Origin: PKWO01 sp036561005 | GTDB lineage: Bacteria; Pseudomonadota; Gammaproteobacteria; Burkholderiales; Burkholderiaceae_D | DNA: 64,000 bases | Direction: 5' to 3' | Assembly: GCA_036561005.1 (NCBI GenBank) | Contig: DATBQE010000117.1 | Span: 1-64,000 of the forward strand | Shown here: positions 8,137 through 16,842 of the stretch, piece after piece | Layout: the number at the start of each line of letters is the position of its first letter | How positions within the stretch are numbered: the first letter of the stretch is position 1 | The notes under the pieces: model-generated | The model's database searches: none | The model's input: only the letters and a program-made list of their open reading frames with translations | Told to the model about the DNA's origin: nothing | Program-made: the position numbers and the translations under genes

Positions 8137-9758
8137 GTTTTTGGCCTCAGCTTGAAGCGCTGCAGCTTGCCGGTCTCGGTGCGCGGCAAGGATGAACAGA
8201 ATTCAATCGCGCGCGGATATTTATAGGGCGCAATCGCCTGCTTCACAAAATCCTGCAATTCCCGCGCCTTCGCCTCCCCATGCTCGATGCCTGGCTTCAA
8301 AACCACGAAGGCCTTGACGATCTGGCCGCGCTCCTCGTCGGGCCAGGCGACCACTGCGCATTCGGCAACCTCGCCATGACGCAGCAGCACGTCTTCCACT
8401 TCCGGCCCGGCGATGTTGTAGCCGGCGGAGATGATCATGTCGTCGGTGCGCGCCTTGTACCAGAAATAGCCGTCGGCATCCATGCAATAGGCGTCGCCGG
8501 TCAGGTTCCAGCCGTCTTGCACGTAATTGGCTTGCCGTGCGTCGGCGAGATAACGGCAACCGGTCGGCCCCTTGACCGCGAGATGCCCGACCGTGCCGGC
8601 AGGTACCGGCTTGCCGTCGTCATCGAGCACGCATGCCTGATAGCCGGGGATCGGCTTGCCGGTCGCGCCGGGTCGCACATCCTCGCCGGCTGCGGAAATG
8701 AAAATATGCAGCATTTCGGTCGCGCCGATGCCGTCTATCATTTGCAAGCCGCTGACCTGACGCCAGCTGTCACGCGTGGCGGTGGGCAGGGCTTCGCCGG
8801 CTGAGACGGTTTTGCGTAGACTCGTCAAATCGTACTTGGCGGCCAACGGCGCCATTTGGCGGTAAAAGGTCGGCGCAGTGAAACACACGGTGGCGCGGTA
8901 GGCGGCAATCGCCTGCAGCAGCGTTTCCGGGGTCAGTTTCTCCAGCAGGACGGTAGAGGCGCCGACGCGCAAGGGGAAGAGCAGCAGACCGCCCAGGCCG
9001 AAGGTGAAGGCCAGCGGCGGCGTGCCGATGAAAATGTCGTCTTCCTGCGAGCGCAAGGTGGAACGCGGAAAACAGTCGCAAATGGCCATCACGTCGCGGT
9101 GGAAGTGCATGGTACCCTTCGGCACGCCGGTGGTGCCGGAGGTGAAACCGATCAGGCAGACGTCGTCGGCCGCAGTATCGACCGCCTCGAATTGGCCGTT
9201 CTGCCTGTCCATGCGGCGCTCAAGCCCGCCGTCGGCATCGTCATGAAAGTATAGTGCGGCAGGTGCGTTGGCGGCCCCTGTCATGGCCTGCTCCATCTCC
9301 TCGCGCAATTCACCGGCGCACAGCACGGCGCCCACCTTGGCCTTGTCGAGGATGGCGATCAATTCCTTCGTGCGCAGCAGGGGCATGGTCGGCACGGCGA
9401 TGTAACCGGCCTTCCAGACTGCCAAATTGCATGCCGCCATCATCGGGCCATTGCTGCCGCGCAACAGCACGCGACTGCCGGTCGGTAAATTCAAATCGTT
9501 TCTCAATACGGCGGCAATGCGATTGACCTTGTCCTGCAATTGCGCATAGGTCCAGGTCTCGTCCCTGTTGTGCAGTTTGCCATAGATGACAACCTTGCCG
9601 GCACGGGTGCCGGTGGCCATACGGTCGAGCAGTTCGACGGTGCAATTCAACCGTTGCGGGTATTGCAGCTCGGGACGCTCGAACAGGAGTTCCGGCCATG
9701 CGGAGGTTGGCGGCAGGTTGTCGCGGGCGAAGGTGTCCTGGAAGGCGGTTGCGCTCAT
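8133..9758 (-). CDS. Benzoate/2-aminobenzoate-type CoA ligase
   Basis: AMP-forming acyl-CoA synthetase of 541 aa. The P-loop-like block IGFTSGTTGVPKGTMH lies near residue 210, followed by LTGDAYCMDADGYFWYKARTDDMIISAGYNIAGPEVE and the C-terminal EFCSSLPRTETGKLQRFKLR with the catalytic Lys of TGKLQR. The family activates benzoate, 2-aminobenzoate or related acids to CoA thioesters using ATP. As first gene of the operon it would commit the aromatic acid to the CoA pathway. Upstream lies an inverted repeat (9839-9860) and a possible promoter TTGAAT-N17-TAAAGT on the minus strand near 9795-9825. Confidence 0.85.
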   Translation of the reverse strand: MSATAFQDTFARDNLPPTSAWPELLFERPELQYPQRLNCTVELLDRMATGTRAGKVVIYGKLHNRDETWTYAQLQDKVNRIAAVLRNDLNLPTGSRVLLRGSNGPMMAACNLAVWKAGYIAVPTMPLLRTKELIAILDKAKVGAVLCAGELREEMEQAMTGAANAPAALYFHDDADGGLERRMDRQNGQFEAVDTAADDVCLIGFTSGTTGVPKGTMHFHRDVMAICDCFPRSTLRSQEDDIFIGTPPLAFTFGLGGLLLFPLRVGASTVLLEKLTPETLLQAIAAYRATVCFTAPTFYRQMAPLAAKYDLTSLRKTVSAGEALPTATRDSWRQVSGLQMIDGIGATEMLHIFISAAGEDVRPGATGKPIPGYQACVLDDDGKPVPAGTVGHLAVKGPTGCRYLADARQANYVQDGWNLTGDAYCMDADGYFWYKARTDDMIISAGYNIAGPEVEDVLLRHGEVAECAVVAWPDEERGQIVKAFVVLKPGIEHGEAKARELQDFVKQAIAPYKYPRAIEFCSSLPRTETGKLQRFKLRPKT

Positions 9759-9838
9759 GCGGCCAGAGTCCGAATGCCGACAAAAAATGAACTTTAATCC
9801 TAAACTATCTACAATTCAAGAGATTGTTCTTTTTTCCA

Positions 9839-9860
9839 TTGCGCTATGCAACATACGCAA
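9839..9860. promoter_or_regulatory. Near-perfect inverted repeat, candidate MarR operator for the aryl-CoA operon
   Basis: On the minus strand it reads TTGCGTATG, TTG, CATA-G-CGCAA: two 9-bp arms with one extra base in the right arm. It is about 80 bp upstream of the ligase ATG. Inverted repeats of this size are typical for dimeric MarR proteins, and the operon encodes one. Binding is inference. Confidence 0.45.
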
Positions 9861-9893
9861 CGCATGGCCCTGCAACTTGCCATAAAACAATAA

Positions 9894-9914
9894 AACGCCG
9901 CACTGTGCGGCGTT
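9894..9914 (-). terminator. Rho-independent terminator of the OPT transporter gene
   Basis: Hairpin arms AACGCCGCA and TGCGGCGTT close on CTG. On the minus strand the stem is followed by TTATTGTTTTATG, a T-rich tract. It is about 45 bp past the transporter stop and separates that gene from the ligase promoter. Confidence 0.8.
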
Positions 9915-9959
9915 CTTTAGACGAGAGTGAACTGGTTCAGCTTGCGTCTGCCATGCGGC

Positions 9960-12242
9960 CTATTTTCCCGGGTCTGCTGCTTTCTCCCGCCCGACCCAAT
10001 ACAGCAGCGCCACGATCACAGCATAGGGCAGCAGCGATAATCCATCAGACATCGCGCCTTCAAAGAACGGGTTGTTCTTCGTCGCCCATTCGCCGACGGC
10101 CTGATCGAAATTGGTCAAGATGCCGGCTGTGAACGCGATGATAATGCCGGCCAGTGCCCCACCGGCAATATAGCCCGAAGCAAGCAAAACACCGGAACTG
10201 CGGTCGCCGACGGCCTGCTTTTCTTCCTCCGTGAGCGCAACGTTGTGCGCCAGCTTGTTGTTGCGCCGGTCCACCAGCCAGCGCACCATACCGCCAATGA
10301 ACAAGGGCGCGGAAGACGACAGCGGTAGATACACGCCGACAGCAAACGCGAGCGATGGAATTTCAGACATTTCCAGCACGATGGCGATCATCACGCCAAA
10401 CAGAACCAGGGTCCAGGGCAATTGGCGGTCGAGAATGCCCTTGATGATGTAGGACATCAGCACCGCCTTCGGCGCATCGTATTTCTTGACTTCGCTACCG
10501 TCCGGGCGTTTGGTGTACTGGCCATTGATGCCCGGGTCAACCAGGTAGGCGGCCTTGCCGCTGTCGTCCACCAGGTATTTGCCTGCCGGGCCGCCTGCGG
10601 TGTCGGTCTTGTGCCAGACATGGTAGGTCTTGCCGTCCTGGGCAGCTTGCGGCCCCACCAGCGAAGCAGTATCGAGCAACTTGGCAGGGTCGGTGGCGAG
10701 GTTGGGCGCCACTTGCGCAGCCGGTACATACACCGTGCCCGCATCATTGAGTTTCAGCAGGATAGGACCCAATATCAGCGCCGAGGACAAGGCCCCGGCC
10801 AGGATCGCGTATTGCTGCAGGCGCGGCGTCGAGCCGACCAGGTAACCGGTCTTCAAATCCTGTGAGGTCGTGCCGGCATTGGAAGAGGCGATACAGACGA
10901 TGGCGCCGACCGACAGCGCCGTCACGTAATATTGCCCGCCGGTCCAGCCCATCAGCAGGAAGATCAGGCAGGTGAACAGCAGCGTGGCAACCGTCATGCC
11001 GGAAATTGGATTCGAGGATGAGCCGATTTCGCCGGTCAGGCGCGACGACACGGTGGAGAACAGGAAGCCGAACATGAGGATGAGGATCGCGCCCAGCAGA
11101 TTCATGTGCAGCGGCGTGGAGAATGTGATGACGGCGATGATGGCGAGCGAGCCGATCAACACCCATTTCATGGGAATATCCTGGTCGGTGCGCAATGGCG
11201 CGGAAATGATCGCCGTCTTTACTTTGTTCATGCCGGCCAGGCCGGCAGTCAGGCTGCGCCAGATGGTCGGCATGGCGCGCACCAGGCTCACCAGGCCGCC
11301 GGTGGCGACCGCGCCCGCGCCGATGTAGAGCACGTAGGCGCCGCGAATATCGTCGGGCGACATCTCGCTGATCAACTTGGTGCCGGGCGCGATGGGAATG
11401 CTTAAATGCTCGCCGAAGAACTTGATCATCGGGATCAGCAGCAGGTAAGACAGCACACCGCCGGCCGCCATCACCGAAGCAATACGCGGGCCGATGATAT
11501 AGCCAACGCCGAGCAGTTCGGGCGACACCTCGGCACCGAGCGAGCCGGCCTTCAACGGCGCATCGAACACCACTTCCGGCGTATCTTTCCAGCCCTTGAA
11601 TGCGACATTCAAAACCTTGTACAGCAGGCCGATGCCGAAGCCGCCGAAAATGACCGCAGCACGCTTGCCCGCGTCATCCTGCCCCTGCTCGCCGCCGTCG
11701 CCGGTTTCACCGGCTGCTTCGCGCGAAGTCTGGGTCGCTGCCGCTTTCAGCACCTCCGCGCACGCCGTGCCTTCGGGATATTTCAATTCGTCGTGCTGTT
11801 CCACGATCATCGTGCGGCGCATCGGAATCATCAGCAAAATGCCGAGCAGGCCGCCAAGAATGCCGACCAGCATCACACGCCAGATTTCCAGGTCGAAGCC
11901 GAGGATCATGATCGCCGGCATGGTCACGCCGAGGCCGAAGGCGATCGACTCGCCGGCCGAACCGGCAGTCTGTGTAATGCTGTTTTCCAGAATCGTCGAA
12001 TCCTTGCCGCCCAATTTGTGTGTCAGGCGGAACAGCGTGATGGCAATCACCGCCACCGGGATCGAGGCGCTGACCGTCAAGCCGACCTTGAGCACGAGGT
12101 AGAGCGACGAGGCGCCGAACACCATGCCGAGGATCACCCCCATCATCAATGAGCGGAAGGTGAACTCGGGAAGATTGGCACTGGCTGGAATATACGGCTT
12201 CACGGCCGCGGTTTTCTGGGCGGTATTGAGATCGTCAGGCAT
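9960..12242 (-). CDS. OPT-family oligopeptide transporter
   Basis: Inner-membrane protein of 760 aa with about 14-16 hydrophobic segments. It carries the OPT hallmarks FRSLMMGVILGMVFGASSLYLVLKVGLTVS near the N-terminus and TQTAGSAGESIAFG around residues 95-108. Such proteins import peptides or metal chelates driven by proton symport. A hydrophilic insertion near residues 180-205 is rich in Glu, Gly and Asp. A second loop (about 540-610) carries periplasmic-looking segments. It is monocistronic, with a terminator 45 bp downstream and the divergent small membrane gene 320 bp upstream. The substrate is unknown. Confidence 0.85.
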   Translation of the reverse strand: MPDDLNTAQKTAAVKPYIPASANLPEFTFRSLMMGVILGMVFGASSLYLVLKVGLTVSASIPVAVIAITLFRLTHKLGGKDSTILENSITQTAGSAGESIAFGLGVTMPAIMILGFDLEIWRVMLVGILGGLLGILLMIPMRRTMIVEQHDELKYPEGTACAEVLKAAATQTSREAAGETGDGGEQGQDDAGKRAAVIFGGFGIGLLYKVLNVAFKGWKDTPEVVFDAPLKAGSLGAEVSPELLGVGYIIGPRIASVMAAGGVLSYLLLIPMIKFFGEHLSIPIAPGTKLISEMSPDDIRGAYVLYIGAGAVATGGLVSLVRAMPTIWRSLTAGLAGMNKVKTAIISAPLRTDQDIPMKWVLIGSLAIIAVITFSTPLHMNLLGAILILMFGFLFSTVSSRLTGEIGSSSNPISGMTVATLLFTCLIFLLMGWTGGQYYVTALSVGAIVCIASSNAGTTSQDLKTGYLVGSTPRLQQYAILAGALSSALILGPILLKLNDAGTVYVPAAQVAPNLATDPAKLLDTASLVGPQAAQDGKTYHVWHKTDTAGGPAGKYLVDDSGKAAYLVDPGINGQYTKRPDGSEVKKYDAPKAVLMSYIIKGILDRQLPWTLVLFGVMIAIVLEMSEIPSLAFAVGVYLPLSSSAPLFIGGMVRWLVDRRNNKLAHNVALTEEEKQAVGDRSSGVLLASGYIAGGALAGIIIAFTAGILTNFDQAVGEWATKNNPFFEGAMSDGLSLLPYAVIVALLYWVGREKAADPGK

Positions 12243-12565
12243 TCGGTTTACCTATATTGTGGGGGCAAAAATACGCGCGACGCCTTGATGTGCAGGGCAT
12301 TGTGTGCCCGGCACCCTCTCCTTGCGCGCGTTCCAGCAAACTTGATGCGGGATCGTAACATAGCCGCAATTGCGGTAGAAGCGAGCAGACCAAATTGTTT
12401 TAAGCCTAATCTTTTCTGCCGCATTGCAGCAATTCGTGAGCCTGCCCTACCAGCGAAGCAAGTGTTGTGCCTCGGCCACATTACATTGCGCAGACTCCTT
12501 GGTATCCGAGTCCCTTGCCGCTACTATGTGGCAACCACGCAGGTCAACAAAAAGGGAGAAAAATC
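12243..12565. other. Intergenic region between OPT transporter and small membrane protein
   Basis: 323 bp between two divergent genes. It must contain both promoters, but I cannot single out a convincing pair. No RNA gene, repeat or operator-like palindrome was recognised. Confidence 0.5.
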
Positions 12566-12943
12566 ATGATCATTGCGGAGCACATTTCCATCATTCTGAC
12601 TGTAACGGGTGCCGTCACGGCCCTGGTCGTGCTGCAGTTCTTCTTCCCCGCAAAAATCCTGCAGCTATTGAGCAAAGTCACGATCACCGACGAAGCGGGA
12701 CTATTCTACGCACGCCATTGGGGCCTGCTGGCGTTCAGCATTGGTGCACTATTGATCTACGCGGCAGACCATGCCGAAGCGCGCGCGCCCATCATGCTGT
12801 TTGCCGCCATCGAGAAAGCCGGACTGGTTGCCATAGTGGTGTTGCATGCCAAGCGCCCCTATACGAAGGGCATGCGGCTGGCGGCCGTGTTTGACGGCGC
12901 CTGTGTGTTGATCTACGCCGCCTATCTATTGGGAATCGACTGA
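12566..12943 (+). CDS. Small four-helix membrane protein, function unknown
   Basis: 125 aa with four predicted hydrophobic segments (about 7-27, 50-70, 76-93 and 102-121). ATG 12566 is chosen because GGGAGAA precedes it at good spacing; the longer frame has no binding site. Loosely similar in layout to small DoxX- or DUF4345-like membrane proteins, but I do not recognise the family with confidence. Its 3' end overlaps the end of pobA by 18 bp in convergent orientation. Confidence 0.65.
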   Translation: MIIAEHISIILTVTGAVTALVVLQFFFPAKILQLLSKVTITDEAGLFYARHWGLLAFSIGALLIYAADHAEARAPIMLFAAIEKAGLVAIVVLHAKRPYTKGMRLAAVFDGACVLIYAAYLLGID

Positions 12944-14107
12944 CGCGCCGACGTAATTCTCGGCAAACATGGTTGCTGCAGCTCTTGAGCGTACGAGATA
13001 ATTCAGCTCGGACAGTTGCATGTGATCCTGGAACGCCGTGTTGTCGGCGAATCGATGCATCATCGACGTCATCCACCACGAGAAATGCTGCTTGCGCCAA
13101 ACGTGCTTGAGGCAGGTGGTGGAATAGGCATCCAGCAAATCGGTGCCCTGATCGCGCAATGCTGCCGTCAATCCGCGTGCCAGCACCTTCACGTCCGCGA
13201 CGGCCGAATTCATGCCCTTGGCGCCGGTCGGCGGCACGATATGCGCCGCGTCGCCGGCCAGAAACATCCGGCCATACTGCATGGGCTCCGCCACGAAGCT
13301 GCGCATCGGCGTAATACTCTTCTGGATGATCGGCCCTTCGTTCAATTTCCAGCCATCGTCGGTCTCCAGGCGGGTGTGCAGTTCATTCCAGATTCTATCG
13401 TCGGACCAGGCGGCAAGATCTTCGTCGGGCGCGCACTGCAGGTACAAGCGCGTGATCTGCGGCGAGCGCATGGAAAACAGGGAAAATCCGCGCTCGTGAT
13501 GGGCGTAAATCAATTCGTCGGCAGCCGGCGCGGCCTGCGCCAGAATGCCCAGCCACGCAAATGGATAGGTGCGTTCAAACTCGCGGATCACACCGGAAGG
13601 AATCGCGGCGCGGCTCACGCCATGAAAGCCGTCGCAACCGGCAATGTAATCGCAGACGATTTCCTCGGCCACGCCATCCTTGACGAAACGGATGCGCGGC
13701 TGGGCGGCCGTCAAATCATGCAGGCTGACGTCACCCACTTCGAAAAGAATCTGCCCGCCGGCATCGAGTCGCGCCTGGATAAGATCCTTCACGACTTCAT
13801 GCTGACCATACACAACCACAGCCTTGCCGCCGGTCAGTTCACCCAGATCGATGCGATGGCGCTTGCCCTCGAACAGCAGGTCCAGCCCGCGATGCACCAT
13901 GCCATGTTTTTGCATGCGCGCGCCGACGCCACTGTCGTTAAGCAGATCGACCGTGCCCTGCTCCAGCACGCCGGCACGGATGCGTTCTTCGACGTACTGG
14001 CGGCTGCGGTTCTCCAGCACGATCGATTCGATGCCGTTCAAATGCAGCAGGTGCGAGAGCAAGAGACCGGACGGCCCGGCGCCGATGATACCGACTTGAG
14101 TGTGCAT
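12926..14107 (-). CDS. pobA: 4-hydroxybenzoate 3-monooxygenase
   Basis: Flavoprotein hydroxylase of 393 aa (394 in pseudomonads) that turns 4-hydroxybenzoate into protocatechuate with NADPH and O2. Motifs in order: FAD motif VGIIGAGPSGLLLSHLLH (residues 5-22), the DG fingerprint CDYIAGCDGFHGVSRAAIP near 150-170, and GDAAHIVPPTGAKGMNSAVAD near 285-305. The product feeds pcaHG in the operon at 16-26 kb. The divergent binding-protein gene at 14266 shares the intergenic region, which contains a perfect 11-bp inverted repeat matching the pca control site. Confidence 0.93.
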   Translation of the reverse strand: MHTQVGIIGAGPSGLLLSHLLHLNGIESIVLENRSRQYVEERIRAGVLEQGTVDLLNDSGVGARMQKHGMVHRGLDLLFEGKRHRIDLGELTGGKAVVVYGQHEVVKDLIQARLDAGGQILFEVGDVSLHDLTAAQPRIRFVKDGVAEEIVCDYIAGCDGFHGVSRAAIPSGVIREFERTYPFAWLGILAQAAPAADELIYAHHERGFSLFSMRSPQITRLYLQCAPDEDLAAWSDDRIWNELHTRLETDDGWKLNEGPIIQKSITPMRSFVAEPMQYGRMFLAGDAAHIVPPTGAKGMNSAVADVKVLARGLTAALRDQGTDLLDAYSTTCLKHVWRKQHFSWWMTSMMHRFADNTAFQDHMQLSELNYLVRSRAAATMFAENYVGASVDSQ

Positions 14108-14136
14108 GGAGATTTCGCTTTAACAAAAGAAGTAAT

Positions 14137-14170
14137 GTTCGATAAACGCACATATGGTTGTTTATCGAAC
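14137..14170. promoter_or_regulatory. PobR/PcaR (IclR-type) operator between pobA and the binding-protein gene
   Basis: GTTCGATAAAC (14137-14147) and its exact complement GTTTATCGAAC (14160-14170) flank 12 bp. This resembles the GTTCGATAA half-sites known for IclR-family regulators PcaU, PcaR and PobR. On the plus strand the right arm overlaps a -35 (TTATCG) set 17 bp from a consensus -10 TATAAT (14185-14190) serving the binding-protein gene. An imperfect copy (26 of 34 positions) lies at 26312-26345 in front of pcaI. Confidence 0.75.
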
Positions 14171-14265
14171 GCCGTCTACGATACTATAATCTGAGAAAAA
14201 CAGTGTCAAGGTAGACTGGCGGCATAAGATAGGTACGACACTCGAACCAACAACAGGAGACAGGC

Positions 14266-15456
14266 ATGAAGCCAAATCACAAGTTTTGGAATCTGAAGCT
14301 TTCCACCATCCTCGGTGCCGCAGTATTGGCGCTGACCGCTTCAGCCGTGCAGGCGCAGGAAACCATCAAGGTCGGCCTGGTCGCACCCTTCTCCGGGCCG
14401 TTCGCCGACTACGGCAAACAAATGCAGGCCGGCATCAAGGCCTACATGAAGAAGAACGGCGACACGGTCGCAGGCAAGAAAATTGAAATCATCGTGCGCG
14501 ACACCACCGGCCCGGCGCCCGAAATTGCCAAGCGCCTGGCCCAAGAACTGGTGGTGCGCGACAAGGTCGATTTCCTGGCCGGCTTCGGCCTGACGCCAGA
14601 GGCGTTGGCCGTGGCGCCGATTGCCGAACAGGCCAAAAAGCCAATGATCGTCATGAACGCTGCCAGCTCCGTCGTCACAACCAAGTCGAATTACATTGCG
14701 CGTTTCTCGATGACGCTGCCGCAAGTCTCCGGCCCGATGGCCACCTGGGCCATCAGGAACAACATCAAGAGCGCCGTGACCCTGGTGGCCGACTATGCAC
14801 CCGGCATCGACGCCGAGACCGCCTTCAAGACCAACTTCCTCGGCGGCGGCGGCCAGGTGATCGAATCGATACGCGTACCACTGCGTAACCCCGAATTTGC
14901 GCCCTTCGTGCAACGGATCAAGGACGACAAACCGCAAGCCGTCTTCATCTTCGTGCCGGCCGGCGAACAGGGCATCGCCTTCATGAAAGCCTACCGCGAG
15001 CGCGGCCTGGCCGAAGCCGGCATCAAGGTCATCGCCACCGGCGACCTGACCGACGACCACGTGCTGCAAAGTATGGGCGATGCCACGCTCGGCGTCATCA
15101 CCAGTTTCCACTATTCGGCAACGCACGACTCGCCGGAAAACAAGGCTTTCCTGAAAATCTACGCCGAGGCCAACCCCGATGCCGGAAAACCAAACTTCAT
15201 GTCGGTTGCCGCTTACGACGGCATGGCGGCGATCTACGACGTATCGAAGAAACTGAACGGCAAAATCGATGGTGACAAAGCCATGGCGATTCTTAAGGGG
15301 ATGAAACTGAACAGCCCGCGCGGACCGATCCAGATCGATCCGCAGACGCGCGACATCGTGCAAACCGTGTACATACGCAAGGTGGAAAAAGTCGGCGGCG
15401 AATTGGTCAATACCGAGTTTGATAAGTTTTTGGAGATGAAGGATACTGGCAAATAG
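14266..15456 (+). CDS. Periplasmic substrate-binding protein of a Liv-type ABC transporter (likely aromatic acid)
   Basis: 396-aa peripheral-binding-protein-like fold (Leu/Ile/Val-binding family). A signal peptide covers about residues 1-31, ending SAVQAQ. The mature start ETIKVGLVAPFSGPFADYGKQMQ is typical of this family. AGGAGA precedes the ATG. It stands alone, divergent from pobA and under the same operator, while the membrane and ATPase genes livHMGF lie at the end of the pca operon. The pieces probably form one importer for 4-hydroxybenzoate, protocatechuate or a related acid; branched-chain amino acids cannot be excluded. Confidence 0.85.
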   Translation: MKPNHKFWNLKLSTILGAAVLALTASAVQAQETIKVGLVAPFSGPFADYGKQMQAGIKAYMKKNGDTVAGKKIEIIVRDTTGPAPEIAKRLAQELVVRDKVDFLAGFGLTPEALAVAPIAEQAKKPMIVMNAASSVVTTKSNYIARFSMTLPQVSGPMATWAIRNNIKSAVTLVADYAPGIDAETAFKTNFLGGGGQVIESIRVPLRNPEFAPFVQRIKDDKPQAVFIFVPAGEQGIAFMKAYRERGLAEAGIKVIATGDLTDDHVLQSMGDATLGVITSFHYSATHDSPENKAFLKIYAEANPDAGKPNFMSVAAYDGMAAIYDVSKKLNGKIDGDKAMAILKGMKLNSPRGPIQIDPQTRDIVQTVYIRKVEKVGGELVNTEFDKFLEMKDTGK

Positions 15457-15572
15457 CGTAGCAAACAGCGCGGAGCATTAACGACGATTGGAGGCCGCTT
15501 GGACGACACTTGGGCCGGGCATCGGCCGCGTGCCGGCCCCACGTATTCCAGAAACATCAAAAGGAAACTGCC

Positions 15573-15791
15573 ATGAAAAGACTATTGTTCTCCCTCTGCG
15601 CCATTCTGATCGCTGCGCCGGTCCTGGCCCAGGCGCCTGCTGCATCGCCCTTCGAGCAGCACAAGGCCAAGCTGATCGCGCATATTCAGGATCGCATCGC
15701 GCGCGAGCAAGCCTTCTTGTCATGCGTCCAGGCAGCCCAGGACCATGCGGGGGTAAAGGCATGCAAACGCGCCAGCCACGCGCCGCACTAA
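15573..15791 (+). CDS. Small secreted protein, function unknown
   Basis: 72 aa. Residues 1-20 form a clear signal peptide (MKRLLFSLCAILIAAPVLAQ). The mature part is helical and charged, with two Cys (SCVQA and KACKR) that could form a disulfide in the periplasm. AAGGAAA precedes ATG 15573. Its stop overlaps the start of the next small gene (TAATG), so the two are likely co-translated. No known family is recognised. Confidence 0.7.
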   Translation: MKRLLFSLCAILIAAPVLAQAPAASPFEQHKAKLIAHIQDRIAREQAFLSCVQAAQDHAGVKACKRASHAPH

Positions 15792-15994
15792 TGCAGACAA
15801 TACCCGCCCACTTCCGCCACTATAAGGGCGGCCTCTATGAACTCGTCTGCGAGGCCACACTGGAGTCAGACCTGACCCCGATGATTGTCTACAAGTCGGC
15901 CAACGGCTCATTCTGGATCAGGCCCAGGGATGTTTTCTTTGAAATGGTCGAGGTCGATGGCGTGAAGGTCCAGCGTTTTACCGCCATAGATTGA
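15791..15994 (+). CDS. DUF1653-family protein
   Basis: 67 aa matching the DUF1653 signature: FRHYKGGLYELVCEATLES at the N-terminus, IVYKS in the middle and a C-terminal WIRPRDVFFEMVEVDG. These small soluble proteins have an SH3-like barrel look, but no established function. The start at 15791 overlaps the previous stop codon. An alternative start at 15761 would add ten residues with no family support. Confidence 0.8.
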   Translation: MQTIPAHFRHYKGGLYELVCEATLESDLTPMIVYKSANGSFWIRPRDVFFEMVEVDGVKVQRFTAID

Positions 15995-16140
15995 AATGCA
16001 GGGGCCGTGAGGCGCTATTTTCCTCGGTGGGAAACAAAAGAATTATCACCGCATTAGCGATGATTACCACTTCCGGTTCTCCTACAAATTCGTCTCCCGC
16101 CAGCATTTCCTTTAATTTACCTCTCTGACGGCGACGCGAA

Positions 16141-16842
16141 TCATGAAACCGTCAACAACCGGTTTAGTTGTTCTTGATCGTTTAGCAAAGCAGTGCTTTC
16201 CAGGTCAACTATAATCTTTCCACGGTCAAGCACAATGGCACGCTGCGCCAACGACAGCGCCAGCCGCGCATGCTGCTCGACCACGATCACGCTCAATCCT
16301 TCATCGCGTATCAGTGCCTGCAGCACGCGCATCAATTCCTGCACGATGATGGGCGCCAGCCCTTCGGTTGGTTCGTCGAGCAGCAGCAGGCGCGGGTTGG
16401 TCATTAGCGCACGCGCTATGGCGACCATTTGCTGTTCGCCGCCGGAGAGCAGGTTGCCGTGATTGGCGCGGCGCTCGTGCAGGCGCGGGAATATGTCATA
16501 GACACGCTGCAGGTTCCATGGTCCGGGACGCGCCACGGCGCTCAGGTGTTCTTCCACAGTCAGCGAGGGAAACATGCCGCGCTCCTGTGGCACCCAGCCC
16601 AAGCCTGACTGGGCGCGGCGGAAACTCGGCATGCCGGTCAAAGGCTTGCCGGCGAAGCGGATTTCGCCGCCGTGCAGTTGCGTCAATCCCATCAGGGTCA
16701 GCAACAAGGTCGTCTTGCCTACGCCGTTGCGGCCCAGCAGCGCGAGACTCTCTCCCTGCTGCATGGATAGGTCGATATTTTCCAGCACAACCGATTCGCC
16801 GTAGCCGGCGCGCACCTGATGCAGGCTCAGCAATTCACTCAT
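16141..16842 (-). CDS. livF: Liv-type ABC transporter ATPase (LivF-like)
   Basis: 233-aa ATPase of the hydrophobic/branched-chain amino acid importer family. Walker A GRNGVGKTT (about residues 37-45), Q-loop in VPQERGMFP, signature LLSGGEQQ, Walker B LLLLDEPTEGL and the switch His in VVEQH. The ATG overlaps the livG end by 8 bp. It is the last gene of the operon that begins at pcaI. Confidence 0.9.
   Translation of the reverse strand: MSELLSLHQVRAGYGESVVLENIDLSMQQGESLALLGRNGVGKTTLLLTLMGLTQLHGGEIRFAGKPLTGMPSFRRAQSGLGWVPQERGMFPSLTVEEHLSAVARPGPWNLQRVYDIFPRLHERRANHGNLLSGGEQQMVAIARALMTNPRLLLLDEPTEGLAPIIVQELMRVLQALIRDEGLSVIVVEQHARLALSLAQRAIVLDRGKIIVDLESTALLNDQEQLNRLLTVS

Noticed and set aside
14117..14145. 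Mirror-image promoter (TTATCG-N17-TAAAGC) for pobA on the minus strand
   Set aside because: Its start point would be only about 3 nt from the pobA ATG, leaving no room for a ribosome site, so I did not annotate it.
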